Source: Betaproteobacteria bacterium UBA6910
GTDB taxonomy: Bacteria; Pseudomonadota; Gammaproteobacteria; Burkholderiales; UBA6910
Direction of reading: 5' to 3'
NCBI GenBank assembly: GCA_002451065.1
Contig: DKBC01000225.1
Span: forward strand, 1-26,376
DNA length: 26,376 nt
The notes under the pieces are model-generated. The model searched no databases and had not been told where the DNA came from. It saw nothing but the letters and a program-made list of their open reading frames with translations. The position numbers and the translations under genes were made by a program. Position 1 is the first letter of the stretch. Every line of letters starts with the position of its first letter. This document shows, one piece after another, positions 6,568 to 15,015 of the stretch.

Positions 6568-7944
6568 ATGAGCATTGACCCCTTCCCGCGAAAAAATCTC
6601 CTCGAACGCTGGCTGCTGCGCTTGTTCCATGGCGGGAGCGAATCCGAGGAGGTAGCCGTCAGGGAGTTCGTGCTGGTCGCCGCCGCCGCGCTGCTGATCA
6701 TCGGGCTTGCGTTCTGGATTGCGTTTCACTTTGTGCGCCCGGCGCCGCCGCATGGGTTCGTGATCTCGACCGGAAGCGACAGCGGCGCCTATCATGCTTA
6801 CGGCAAGCGCTATTCGGAGCTGCTGGCGCTCGACAAGCTCAAGGTGACGGCGCGAACGTCATCGGGATCGGTGGAAAACCTGCACCGGCTGGCGGATGAC
6901 GAATTGGGCGTGAGCGTGGCCTTTGTGCAGGGAGGCGTCGGCAGCGTCACGGAGTCTCCGAATCTTGTCACGCTGGCCGCTGTCTACTACGAGCCGCTAT
7001 GGGTCTTCTACCGGGATACTCGCGTGTTATCGCTCCTGTCCGAGCTAGCCGGCAAGCGCGTTGCCATCGGGCCGGAAGGCAGCGGGACGAGAGCGCTTGC
7101 CCTCACCCTGGCGGTGGCGAGCAAGATAACCGACGGCACCGAGAGCTTTCTTCCGCTCGGTGGGGCGGAGGCCGCCGACGCCCTGATAAAGGGCGAGGTC
7201 GACGCGGCGCTCTTTGTTGCAGGACCGGACGCACCCGTCGTGCAACAGCTGTTGCGCGCCCGGGGCGTGCGCCTGATGAGCCAGGATCATGCCGAGGCGC
7301 TTTCACGGCGCTTTCCCTATCTCGCGAGGGTAACGCTGCCGCGGGGCGGGATCGACCTCGCTGACGACATACCGCCGCGCGAGGTCACGCTCGTCGCCAC
7401 CACGGCGTATCTCGTTGCGCGTGACGACTTTCATCCGGCGCTGGTGTCGGTGCTGCTGCAGGCGGTCACCCGCGTCCACCGTGGGGGCGGTGTGTTTTAT
7501 CGCCCCGGAGAATTCCCGGCTGCGCGCGACGGCGATTTCCCGCTGAGCGAGGATGCGCGGCGCTACTTCACCTCCGGTCCGCCGTTCCTGCAGCGCTACA
7601 TGCCGTTCTGGGTCGCGAACCTGATCCAGCGGCTGCTGGTGCTGCTCGTGCCGCTGATTGCCGTGGTCATTCCGGTGATGCGGATCTTCCCGGGTGTCTA
7701 CCGGTGGCGCGTGCGCAGGCGCGTCTTCCGCTGGTACCACGCGCTGCGGGCGGTGGAAGCCGAGATGGCGAAGAATCCGTCGGCAGAGCGCGCTCGTGAA
7801 TTGCTGGTGCAGACCGATGCAATCCGGGACGGTGTCAGCCGCACCCGGGTGCCGCTCGCGTATTCAGACTATGCATACAACCTGAAACAGCACATCGGCA
7901 TGGTGCGCGGCCGGCTCGAGCGCCTCGCGGGCGGCGGCACGTGA
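6568..7944 (+). CDS. TAXI-family TRAP-type solute-binding protein, anchored by two membrane helices
   Basis: ATG 6568 is the first start before the conserved N-terminal region; the ribosome site is weak, and an upstream extension to 6277 has no homology. The product is 458 aa. A transmembrane helix at about 33-56 is followed by the periplasmic binding fold: FVISTGSDSGAYHAYGKRYS, TARTSSGSVENLHRLADDEL, VAFVQGG, LAGKRVAIGPEGSGTRALAL, LIKGEVDAALFVAG and LVATTAYLVA. This pattern is typical of TAXI (TRAP-associated extracytoplasmic immunogenic) proteins. A second hydrophobic segment at 348-375 precedes a basic cytoplasmic tail. Classical TAXI proteins have only a signal peptide and work with a fused DctQM permease. 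No permease gene is nearby, so this may be an orphan sensor or a receptor for a distant transporter. The ligand cannot be read from sequence. Confidence 0.85.
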   Translation: MSIDPFPRKNLLERWLLRLFHGGSESEEVAVREFVLVAAAALLIIGLAFWIAFHFVRPAPPHGFVISTGSDSGAYHAYGKRYSELLALDKLKVTARTSSGSVENLHRLADDELGVSVAFVQGGVGSVTESPNLVTLAAVYYEPLWVFYRDTRVLSLLSELAGKRVAIGPEGSGTRALALTLAVASKITDGTESFLPLGGAEAADALIKGEVDAALFVAGPDAPVVQQLLRARGVRLMSQDHAEALSRRFPYLARVTLPRGGIDLADDIPPREVTLVATTAYLVARDDFHPALVSVLLQAVTRVHRGGGVFYRPGEFPAARDGDFPLSEDARRYFTSGPPFLQRYMPFWVANLIQRLLVLLVPLIAVVIPVMRIFPGVYRWRVRRRVFRWYHALRAVEAEMAKNPSAERARELLVQTDAIRDGVSRTRVPLAYSDYAYNLKQHIGMVRGRLERLAGGGT

Positions 7945-7971
7945 CGGCCTTGCTGTTCTAACCCGCGGACG

Positions 7972-8352
7972 TCAGGGCGCCGGCTCGCCGGCTTCGAAAT
8001 CGAGTTCCACCCGTGCGCCGTTGGGGTCGAAGCAGAACAGCTGCCACACCCCGGACTCGGCCTGGCGGCGAAGATCATAACGAATCCCCTTCGCCTCGAG
8101 GCTGCGCACCGTTGCGGGCAGGTCCGTGGCGCTGAAGGCCATGTGGTCGAGCACGCCCCTGGGGTCGGCCGGAAGTGAGCGTCCGGCGACGATGTGCAGC
8201 ACCGCCGCGTCGCCGGCATAGAGCCACGCGCCCGGGAAGCCCAGGTTCGGCCGATAGCGTTCGGTCAAACCCAGTACCCCCATATAGAAATCCTTCGTCG
8301 CCTCCAGATCCCTGGCGAGGACCGTGAAGTGGTTCATCCCAACGATCGACAT
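7972..8352 (-). CDS. VOC-family (glyoxalase/bleomycin resistance/dioxygenase fold) protein
   Basis: The start is ATG 8352 with GGAG seven bases upstream. The product is 126 aa, the normal length of a single two-module VOC protein. It shows GMNHFTVLARDLEATKDFY, VLGLTERYRP, AVLHIVAG, GVLDHMAFSATDL and FCFDPNGARVELDFE. Likely divalent-metal ligands are His8, His70 and Glu116. The family includes glyoxalase I, fosfomycin thiol transferases, ring-cleaving dioxygenases and methylmalonyl-CoA epimerase; nothing here selects one. It is convergent with the TAXI-type gene, 27 bases from its stop, and has no partner genes. Confidence 0.85.
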   Translation of the reverse strand: MSIVGMNHFTVLARDLEATKDFYMGVLGLTERYRPNLGFPGAWLYAGDAAVLHIVAGRSLPADPRGVLDHMAFSATDLPATVRSLEAKGIRYDLRRQAESGVWQLFCFDPNGARVELDFEAGEPAP

Positions 8353-8649
8353 AGTCGTTCTCCATTTTCCAAACCATCCGGCCGAGATCGCGCCTGCTGG
8401 GGACTTGCCGTTCCTCACACAGCTTATGCTTCGACAGCCAAGCGCTCCTGAAGCGCGGCCCCAAGTGGCGCTTCGGTTCGGCTGCGGGCTGAACTGCCGG
8501 CCGCCCTTGCCCCGGCGGATGACCGCGCCATGACGTGGCGGATATTACCATCCGTCTGGATGGCGAAGGGATCGTGAGGAACATGCACGGATTTCCGATT
8601 TGCGGGTTCAGGAAGGCTTCGACGCGAACCGCACCGACTTAATCAGCAA

Positions 8650-8934
8650 CGGGATCCGCAACCGGGCTTTTACTCGTGTCGCGGTGGTCAGGTACACCGT
8701 CGCCCACAAGACATTTGTCTTCGGCCCGCAGCAATCACGGCGTCGGGACCTCGAGGCCGTGCGGGCGAGCCGGAAGGTGCTTCGGACCGAGGTGCTGAAC
8801 CTGGCCAGGGTTGCTGACGATCAATCACTCGGGCTGGCCCGCGGGACGACAGAATGCGTAGTCGCGCACGGCGCCTTGCAGACCAGCGCAGGGGTGAAAG
8901 CCGCATTTGGCGCATCGAAGTTGTTGACCGGCAT
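8650..8934 (-). pseudogene. Possible RidA (YjgF/YER057c) family remnant
   Basis: From ATG 8934 the frame reads MPVNNFDAPNAAFTPALV and then CKAP, stops at TGA 8823-8821, and continues in the same frame with VRSTFRLARTA and later NVLWATVYLTTAT. This order and spacing (about 70 residues between the 'F..A' segment and 'ATVYLT') fit RidA proteins, which deaminate reactive enamine/imine intermediates and carry 'VVKTTVYLTD'. The central 'VSGQ.P.D' region is unrecognisable and an internal stop is present. The assignment is tentative. Confidence 0.35.
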
Positions 8935-9053
8935 TGACGGTGGGAGACGAGAATGCTCGAGAGGAGGCGCTTGAACACACACGGCAATCGCCTGAGCAAC
9001 CGCGGCCATGCAGCCGACGCTTCGAGACATGCCGACGCCCCAGACAGCCAATC

Positions 9054-9164
9054 GTGAAGCCGTGGTTGATCCAAGGCCCTGGCCACTCATGGTCCGCCTG
9101 CAGTCCGCGGGGCGCGTATGCTGGTCGGAAGGCGCCCCATACGGCGCGCGAGATGAGGTACTTC
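9054..9164 (+). pseudogene. C-terminal scrap of a PHB-depolymerase / LpqC-type esterase
   Basis: The plus-strand frame reads VKPWLIQGPGHSWSACSPRG, then AYAGRKAPHTAREMRYF. It matches the end of polyhydroxybutyrate depolymerase-family alpha/beta hydrolases: 'W...G.GHAWSGGS..GSYTDP.GPDASREM.RFF', where the His of GHAW is the catalytic-triad His. The GGS after the His is damaged (ACS), the frame runs on past the normal end, and no nucleophile or N-terminal part is visible upstream. Confidence 0.5.
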
Positions 9165-9369
9165 GTCTACGCGATTCTTCAGGGCACGGCGTCTGCCCCG
9201 TTCTTGATTAGCCCAGCCACGCGCCTAGTTGCGGTCGGGCGCGCGCGGAACCGCACAAGACATTGACCGCGAGGTGTGTCCCGATGAATCACGGGGCTAA
9301 TTGACCAGGCGACAAGGAACGGTGGGTTCTGATTCGGATTCGTACAGCCCCGACAGCCCCGCAGGGGCG

Positions 9370-9404
9370 CGTATTGCGAACACCCCTACCAGCGGGTCAA
9401 TACG
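9370..9404 (-). terminator. Hairpin downstream of the transglycosylase gene
   Basis: CGTATTG (9370-9376) and CAATACG (9398-9404) are perfectly complementary, with an inner ACCC/GGGT stem. It lies about 25 bases beyond the minus-strand stop at 9429. There is no clear U-run, so it may be a weak or processing hairpin. Confidence 0.35.
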
Positions 9405-9428
9405 TGCCGATAACCACCGCGCCTCGAA

Positions 9429-10178
9429 TCAGGCGTTGCCCGCCAGCCGGGCAAACCGGCGCTTCATCCCGTTGACCCGCGCGAGATAGGCGCCCACATC
9501 CTGATCGCCGCAGCGCTGTCCAGGGGTCAGCCGGAAGCCGCGCCTGGCATAGGTTTCAGCGGTCCCGGCGCCGCACAGGTGGATCACGGCGGCCAGGTTC
9601 TGCGTCTGCTGCAGCGTGGCGCCGGCGATGCGCTGGCGCTTGAGCGTTGCCGCCACGCCGCGATCCAGGAGCGCCGCCGTGAGTTCGATAGCCTGGCCCG
9701 GCACCAGGCGGCTATAGAGACTATCGAACCAGCAGGAGCCGGCCGCGCGCGAAGATTCGCTGCCGTGAGCGGCCCGCTCCGGCCGGCAGTCGGGCTCCGT
9801 CTGGACGAATGTTCCATCCGTGATCTGATACATGCCGACGGCGCTGGATGCCGGCCGGTACCATTTCAGGGGATGCCAGGTCAGGTCCCATTTCCAGTAG
9901 GTCTGGGCCAGGGGGTTCCCCGCGCTTTCGATCTGGGCCAGCGCGGCCAGGAATTCGGGAGTTATGACCGGGGTGGCGTAGCGGCGGAAACGCGGCCCGT
10001 ATTCCTGCCAGGTCTCCGGCGGAGTCTTGGCGAGGGCGCCGCTCACCGGAAACAGCAGCTCGGTCGGCTTGTGGAGCGCGTGGTAGACCCAGTTCCCTGC
10101 GGCCCACAGCCCCACGGCAACAATTCCCCCGAGCATGAACTGCAGCGCTCGCGGCATGGTCCGCAGTTTCCGAAGCAT
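9429..10178 (-). CDS. Membrane-anchored lytic transglycosylase (SLT-like) protein
   Basis: The frame is open upstream to GTG 10280. I favour ATG 10178 (or ATG 10157), because the extra N-terminus is only an Arg-rich run and neither ATG has a clear ribosome site. From 10178 the product is 249 aa. A transmembrane segment at about 11-30 (ALQFMLGGIVAVGLWAAGNW) anchors it in the inner membrane. An SLT-type lysozyme-like domain follows with FLAALAQIESAGNPLAQTYW, where Glu84 is the likely catalytic acid, and with SSAVGMYQITDGTF matching the 'A.GLMQ..P.T' motif. The C-terminal part has conserved Cys (GSCWFDSLYSR, IHLCGAG, GQRCGDQD). Such enzymes cleave peptidoglycan to 1,6-anhydro-muropeptides. No secretion or pilus cluster is nearby, so the role is probably in wall remodelling. 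Confidence 0.8.
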   Translation of the reverse strand: MLRKLRTMPRALQFMLGGIVAVGLWAAGNWVYHALHKPTELLFPVSGALAKTPPETWQEYGPRFRRYATPVITPEFLAALAQIESAGNPLAQTYWKWDLTWHPLKWYRPASSAVGMYQITDGTFVQTEPDCRPERAAHGSESSRAAGSCWFDSLYSRLVPGQAIELTAALLDRGVAATLKRQRIAGATLQQTQNLAAVIHLCGAGTAETYARRGFRLTPGQRCGDQDVGAYLARVNGMKRRFARLAGNA

Positions 10179-10410
10179 TCGCCGGCGCAAGCGCGCCCCG
10201 GGCCAAAGGCGCGGAAAACGGAAACGGCGCCGCCGGATTCCTCGAGGCCGGGTTTTCGCGGGGCAGGATGAACGGGGCACGAATATCCCGCGGTCAGCTC
10301 GCGACGCGGGTACCGGGTGAGCGGCTTCCGGCGCGTTCGAGAGTGTTCAAGGTTCGGGGCCTAGGCAGGGGTGATTTACGGCGGGAGCACGGCGTGGCCT
10401 TCCGCTGTCG

Positions 10411-11274
10411 TCAATCCGCACTGATCCAGACGCCGTCCGGCTGCCGGCAGGCGGTGCCGTGCACTTTCTGGTGCTTGCCCTTGATCACCACGTCGGTGTC
10501 GTAGGGGCGGCAGTAGCGGCCGTCCGCGCGCCGCTCGATGGGCCCGGGAATGACGGCGTATCGCGCGCCGGCATGGCGGTCTTCCCAGGTGACCCGCTGC
10601 CCGCGCTGGGCGAACTCGAGGGCGCGCCCGATGCACGCCTGGTCCTGCGCGTCCAGGTTGCGGCCGATGGCGCCGCCGATCAGGGCACCCGCGATGGCGC
10701 CGCCGACAGTCGCCGCCGCGCGCCCGTCGCCGATCTGGCTGCCGATCACACCGCCCGCCACGCCGCCGATGGCTGCACCGATCAGTTCCCGGTTACAGTA
10801 GAAAACTCCCTCCGAAGGGCTGATCACTGTTGCAGGCGGCTCCCAGCCGGGACGATAAACCGGGCCTGACGGCTCCGCCACGATCCACGGCGGCTCAGCG
10901 ATCACGATGGGTGCATGTCCACGGCGCGACCCCCGTCTGCAGTCGATCTTTTCCTTGTAGCTGCCGTCGCGCTTCCATTCGCGCTCGACCTTGCAGGGGC
11001 CATCCCAGTACGTCTCCTCGTACTTTCCCCCGCGGGGGCGGCCAGGTCCCTGGCCGGCCCCCTTGCACTCGCGTTCCTCCCGGTAGCTGCCGTCGCGCCT
11101 CAGCACGCGTTCCACCTTGCAAGGGCCATCCCGAAACTTTTCGCTGTACTCGATCCCGCGATGCCGGCCATGGCCGTTCTCCCCCTTGTCGCGATCGGCA
11201 AGCGCCGGCGCACTCGCCGAGATGGCGAGACACACCGCAGCCGCAAGCATGAGTGCACTGCGCTGGACCCTCAT
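10411..11274 (-). CDS. Glycine-zipper envelope protein with duplicated Cys module
   Basis: The start is ATG 11274 with AAGGAG six bases upstream. The product is 287 aa with a signal peptide (residues 1-26, cleaved after SAPALA). Residues 43-70 and 85-112 are tandem copies of one 28-residue unit, Y-x-E-x(3)-DGPCKVER-x(2)-(K/R)RDGSY(R/K)E-x(3)-C, each with two Cys. A Pro-rich linker (about 120-155) leads to a glycine zipper at 163-205 (AAIGGVAGGVIGSQIGDG, then AGALIGGAIGRNLD). This resembles the 2TM/Rickettsia 17-kDa antigen family that inserts in or lines the outer membrane. The C-terminal module (residues 210-287) has YCRPYDT and VHGTACRQPDGVW, as in RT0821/Lpp0805-type surface proteins. No lipobox Cys is visible. 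The next gene on the same strand starts 232 bases downstream, so an operon is uncertain. Confidence 0.8.
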   Translation of the reverse strand: MRVQRSALMLAAAVCLAISASAPALADRDKGENGHGRHRGIEYSEKFRDGPCKVERVLRRDGSYREERECKGAGQGPGRPRGGKYEETYWDGPCKVEREWKRDGSYKEKIDCRRGSRRGHAPIVIAEPPWIVAEPSGPVYRPGWEPPATVISPSEGVFYCNRELIGAAIGGVAGGVIGSQIGDGRAAATVGGAIAGALIGGAIGRNLDAQDQACIGRALEFAQRGQRVTWEDRHAGARYAVIPGPIERRADGRYCRPYDTDVVIKGKHQKVHGTACRQPDGVWISAD

Positions 11275-11600
11275 GACCTTCTCCTTTTACGTCCCGTTAA
11301 CCGACGCTGGACCCCGGTCCCGGCGCCGGACCCGCCCGGCGGGCGGGCCATGACAGCGCGAGGCTATCACATTCAATGGCGCTGGAAACGGGGAGAAATG
11401 ACTTCGACATGCCATTGCATTTTTCCGGCGCGTGCCGGCTTCACGACCAGAGCCTGGAGCGTCGCGGGTCTCTGCGCGCGAGGCTCACGGGTGCGCTGAG
11501 GCGCCGGACCGGATTTGCCCGCAGGAATTCGTCAACCGGGTGAGGAGATTTTCGCCGTGCGAATTGCGGCCCCCGGCGAGAATGTCATAATGGCACGCGA
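11275..11600. other. Divergent intergenic region between glycine-zipper and YafJ genes
   Basis: A GC-rich hairpin lies at 11331-11347 (CCCGCCC, loop GGC, GGGCGGG), close to the glycine-zipper gene leader. CATAAT at 11586-11591 could be a -10 box for the plus-strand gene; its position nine bases before the ATG would give an almost leaderless mRNA, consistent with the missing ribosome site. No -35 box is convincing. Confidence 0.35.
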
Positions 11601-12416
11601 ATGTGCGAGCTGTTCTCGATGTCAAGCAACCTGCCGGCGACCGTCAGTTATTCGCTGGAGGAGTTCTCGCGCCACGGCGGACTCACCGGACCCCACAAGG
11701 ACGGTTGGGGAATCGCTTATTACCTGGATCGAGACGTGAGGCTGGTGAAGGAGCCCCTGCCCGCCAGCGACAGTGCATGCGTAAGATTCATTCGGGAGAA
11801 CGCCTTTTCCAGTCCCTTGGTCATAAGCCATATCCGCAAGGCGACTCACGGCGCCCAAATCCTGAGCAATTGCCAGCCGTTCGCCCGCGAGCTGGGCGGC
11901 GCGATGCATGTTTTCGCCCACAACGGGGATCTCGATGACCAGCGGCTGCGGGAGCGGTTGCGGCTGGGAGTCCACCGTCCGGTCGGCGACACCGACTCGG
12001 AATATGCCTTCTGCGCCCTGCTGGGTCGTCTGGAAGATCTCTGGCTCGGGGCCCGCGGCGTGCCCGCGTTCGCCGAGCGAAGGTCCGTTGTTGCCGCCTT
12101 CGCGAAACAGATTCGCGGACTCGGACCGGCCAATTTCCTCTATGCTGACGGCGACGTCCTGTTCGCCTTCGGCCACAAGAGAACCCATGGAGAGAAGGAT
12201 ATGCGGTCGCCCGGCCTGCACGTCATCTGCCGGCGCTGCGCGCGGGAAGCGGGCGCCGCGAGCGCCGTGACCACGGACGGTCTTTCCATCACCTCCAGCG
12301 ACGGCGAGCAGCGCGTCGTGCTGATAGCCAGTGTTCCCCTTACAAAGGAGCCCGCCTGGCGTGGGCTGGGGGAAGCGGAGTTGCTCGCCGTGCGCGATGG
12401 CGCAATAGTCGGGTGA
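11601..12416 (+). CDS. Class II glutamine amidotransferase, YafJ type
   Basis: ATG 11601 is fixed by family logic: the catalytic Cys must be residue 2 and become N-terminal after Met removal, and the protein begins MCELFSMSSN. The product is 271 aa. The Ntn-hydrolase glutaminase fold is visible as GPHKDGWGIAYY (30-41), ISHIRKATHG (75-84), NCQPFARE and FAHNGDL (105-111). DTDSEYAF follows, all normal for the YafJ/DUG3-like group. These domains release ammonia from glutamine or cleave gamma-glutamyl bonds. No synthetase domain is attached and no partner gene is nearby, so the acceptor is unknown. There is no clear Shine-Dalgarno sequence. Confidence 0.85.
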   Translation: MCELFSMSSNLPATVSYSLEEFSRHGGLTGPHKDGWGIAYYLDRDVRLVKEPLPASDSACVRFIRENAFSSPLVISHIRKATHGAQILSNCQPFARELGGAMHVFAHNGDLDDQRLRERLRLGVHRPVGDTDSEYAFCALLGRLEDLWLGARGVPAFAERRSVVAAFAKQIRGLGPANFLYADGDVLFAFGHKRTHGEKDMRSPGLHVICRRCAREAGAASAVTTDGLSITSSDGEQRVVLIASVPLTKEPAWRGLGEAELLAVRDGAIVG

Positions 12417-12694
12417 TGGTCAATGGCCGGTATGCGCCGCTGTTTGAGCGGAAGACCAAGGGACCTGCCATGAGGCTGCCTCTGGATTGAACGAAGGCAG
12501 GTGGGCAGCGGGCACCCATAGGAACCGCATGACATTAGCCTGCGTGCCCGAAAGCCTGACGCATTCTTGTCGCCGATAGGAGCTATGATGGGGCACAGGA
12601 ATCGCCCAGGCGGGGCGGCAGGGGCCCGGGCCCGGCGCCGGGAAGCCTCGCTTCGACCCTCGCAGCATCCGAATGTCATTAAAGGAGATTCGCC

Positions 12695-14698
12695 ATGGCG
12701 TCGTCGTTTCAACAGGCTCAACTCGGCGGCCCCCGTCCCTCGTCAATCCGGGCCGTCCCGCTTCCGCGGCGCGAGCGGTATTATCCCTCGCCGGCGGACT
12801 GGCGAGACGAGGTCATTTATTTCCTGCTGCCCGATCGATTCAGCGACGGCCTGGAACACACGCGGCCGATGCTCGATCCGGCGAACCGCCAGACGGCGCG
12901 TCCTGCCGGGTTCCGCTGGGACAACTGGGCGGAGTCGGGCGGCGGGCGCTGGCAGGGCGGCACCATCAAGGGGGTCACCTCAAAGCTCTCCTACCTCGCT
13001 CAGCTCGGCATGACGGCGGTGTGGCTGGGGCCGGTGTTCAAGCAGCGCCCCCCGGACGACAGCTATCACGGATATGCGATCCAGGACTTTCTCGAAACCG
13101 ATCCCCGGCTCGGCACGCGTGCGGATCTCGTGGACCTGGTAAACGCCGCGCACGCAGCGGGGCTGCGGGTCATCCTCGACGTCATCTTCAACCACACCGG
13201 CAACAACTGGGTGTACGCCGGAGACGTGGACAAGCCGCCCTACCGGCACTTTCCGGCCTATTACGCGCGGGGTAGGTGGCGCACGGGACAGGGCGGTCTC
13301 GCCGACGGGATCGCCGGGGCCGACGATGGCGTTTGGCCCGCGGAGCTGCAGGCCGACGACCACTACACGCGCGCCGGTGAGGGCAGCCTTTCCGCCGGCG
13401 CCTTCGACGATCCTTACGCGGAGTTCCGGCGAACGGACTTCGTCGGGCTGCGCGACGTCAACTTCGACGGGTCCCACGCGCTCGACCACCTCGCCCGCTG
13501 CTTCAAGTACTGGATCGCCCTTACCGACTGCGACGGGTTCCGCATCGACACGCTGAAGCACGTAGCTGCGGACGTCGGGCGCAACTTTTGCGGGAGCATC
13601 AAGGAGTTTGCCGCCAATCTGGGCAAGGCGGACTTCTTCCTCGTCGGGGAAGTCGCCGGCGACGATCGCAGCGCCGAGCGCTACCGCGAGGTGCTCGGCA
13701 CGAACCTGAATGCGACCCTGGACATCGGCGAATCGCGACGCCTGCTGCATGCGGTAGCGAAAGGGCTGGCCGCGCCAAGCGCCTATTTCAGCTTTGTCCG
13801 AACCTGGAACGATGACCTTGGGTCCCACCGCAACGCCGGCCGCACCCACGTGTCGGTCCTCGACGATCACGACCACGTGTCGGGTGACAAGGCGCGCTTC
13901 TCGAGCGATGCGGCGAGCGATCACCAGGTCGCCGCCGGCGTTGCGATCCAGCTATTCAGCCTCGGGATCCCCTGCGTCTACTATGGAACCGAGCAGTCGT
14001 TTGCCGGCCCCGAGAAAACGGAGCGGGATCAATATCTGCCCGACTACAACGCCGGCAGCCCGCCGCCCGACAAATACCTTCGGGAAGCGATGTTCGGACC
14101 CGAGCATCCGCGCAGGAGCGGGGCCGCGGGGATCGGCAGCGGAGCGAACGCCCTGGACCCCGCCACGTTAGGTTTCGGGCCTTTCGGCACCTGCGGAGCC
14201 CACGCCTTCAATCCGCGATCGCCGGCTTTCGTGCGCATCGCCGGGCTCTCGCGCGTGCGGCAGCGGTTCCCCGTGCTGCGGTACGGTCGCCTCTATCAAC
14301 GACAGATCTCGATCTTCGGCCGGCCGTTCGTGGAGCCGGACGCCGGAGAACTGATTGCCTGGTCGCGTATCCTGGACGATGAAGAGGCGCTGTGCATCGT
14401 CAACGGCCACGGCGGCGAGGCGCGCGGCGGCGACGTGATGGTCGATGCGAACCTCAATGACGCGGATGCTCCGGGACGGCCATGGAATCCTGCGGGCCCC
14501 GCCTTCGAAGTGATCGCCAACTCGGCTCAGGCCGCCCACCAGATGGCCCATCCGGGCGCGCCCTACAGCGGCCCGCATCCCGTCGGTCAGCGTGTGCCGG
14601 TCCAGTCTCGCGACGGCGCGCGATTCGTGGCGATTCGTGATTTGCCCGAGTCGGAGGTGCTGGTGCTGATCAACCGTGGTTGGGCTGGGGCCAGTTGA
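12695..14698 (+). CDS. Glycoside hydrolase family 13 alpha-amylase
   Basis: ATG 12695 has AAAGGAG eight bases upstream. The product is 667 aa with no signal peptide, so it probably acts in the cytoplasm. The (beta/alpha)8 barrel shows VIYFLLPDRFSDG near the N-terminus, LGMTAVWLGPVFKQ, and the four GH13 regions: I DVIFNHTG (D162-G169), II GFRIDTLKH with nucleophile Asp285, III FLVGEVAG with acid/base Glu319, and IV VSVLDDHD with His392 and transition-state Asp393. Region IV usually reads F-x-x-N-H-D; here the residue before His is Asp, a minor variation. LGIPCVYYGTEQ (C-terminal barrel) and a C-terminal beta domain follow. The likely substrates are alpha-1,4 glucans such as glycogen or maltodextrin. 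Exact specificity cannot be read, and no glycogen genes are adjacent. Confidence 0.9.
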   Translation: MASSFQQAQLGGPRPSSIRAVPLPRRERYYPSPADWRDEVIYFLLPDRFSDGLEHTRPMLDPANRQTARPAGFRWDNWAESGGGRWQGGTIKGVTSKLSYLAQLGMTAVWLGPVFKQRPPDDSYHGYAIQDFLETDPRLGTRADLVDLVNAAHAAGLRVILDVIFNHTGNNWVYAGDVDKPPYRHFPAYYARGRWRTGQGGLADGIAGADDGVWPAELQADDHYTRAGEGSLSAGAFDDPYAEFRRTDFVGLRDVNFDGSHALDHLARCFKYWIALTDCDGFRIDTLKHVAADVGRNFCGSIKEFAANLGKADFFLVGEVAGDDRSAERYREVLGTNLNATLDIGESRRLLHAVAKGLAAPSAYFSFVRTWNDDLGSHRNAGRTHVSVLDDHDHVSGDKARFSSDAASDHQVAAGVAIQLFSLGIPCVYYGTEQSFAGPEKTERDQYLPDYNAGSPPPDKYLREAMFGPEHPRRSGAAGIGSGANALDPATLGFGPFGTCGAHAFNPRSPAFVRIAGLSRVRQRFPVLRYGRLYQRQISIFGRPFVEPDAGELIAWSRILDDEEALCIVNGHGGEARGGDVMVDANLNDADAPGRPWNPAGPAFEVIANSAQAAHQMAHPGAPYSGPHPVGQRVPVQSRDGARFVAIRDLPESEVLVLINRGWAGAS

Positions 14699-14709
14699 GC
14701 CATCGCGGA

Positions 14710-14733
14710 GGGTCCCGGCTCACGGACGGACCC
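14710..14733. terminator. Hairpin between convergent amylase and HTH genes
   Basis: GGGTCC (14710-14715) pairs with GGACCC (14728-14733), with an inner CCG/CGG. It lies 11 bases after the amylase stop and 17 bases from the end of the minus-strand gene. It could serve both strands; there is no T-run. Confidence 0.35.
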
Positions 14734-14749
14734 CCGCCGAAGTCTGGGT

Positions 14750-14989
14750 CTAGGCCTTGGGTTTCCTGCCGGGGGCAGCAGGCGGAACATATCCCGACAC
14801 CCGGCAGAGCATCGCGTCAACCGGCTTGCCGTCGCTGAATCGAATCGAGCGGCACATCACCACGTCCCCTCTGGCAGAGAGCTCAGACATGCTGAGGCGC
14901 ACCTTGGCAAGGGAGATTCCGGTCGCCGCAGCGATCTCCAAATCGAGCCGCGGACCGTTTTGCTTCAAGTACTGCAGGATTTCTTGCAT
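14750..14989 (-). CDS. Small helix-turn-helix (winged-helix-like) protein
   Basis: ATG 14989 has AGGAG eight bases upstream; in-frame codons further upstream (to 15097) cover a GC-rich hairpin and are not conserved-looking. The product is 79 aa. Residues 1-50 form three helices typical of a winged helix (MQEILQYLKQNGPRLDLEIA, then ATGISLAKVRLSMSELSARG). A strand-rich wing follows (DVVMCRSIRFSDGKPVDAML), ending in a basic tail CRVSGYVPPAAPGRKPKA. Closely similar short proteins are widespread in betaproteobacteria; their targets are not known to me. The single domain suggests a DNA-binding dimer with no ligand domain. Confidence 0.75.
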   Translation of the reverse strand: MQEILQYLKQNGPRLDLEIAAATGISLAKVRLSMSELSARGDVVMCRSIRFSDGKPVDAMLCRVSGYVPPAAPGRKPKA

Positions 14990-15015
14990 ATCGACTGCTC
15001 CTAATCGTGGCCGGT

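Larger units (their letters stand above)
8353..9428. other. Gene-poor kilobase with decayed coding fragments
   Basis: No intact gene lies between the VOC gene and the transglycosylase gene. Two stretches look like old coding sequence and are listed separately: a RidA-like remnant on the minus strand (about 8650-8934) and the C-terminal end of a PHB-depolymerase-type esterase on the plus strand (9054-9164). Hairpins lie at 9356-9368 and 9370-9404. I see nothing recognisable in the first 290 bases. Confidence 0.5.

Noticed and set aside
12417..12694. Possible promoter in the leader of the amylase gene
   Set aside because: TATGAT near 12591 lacks a properly spaced -35 box, so I could not defend it.
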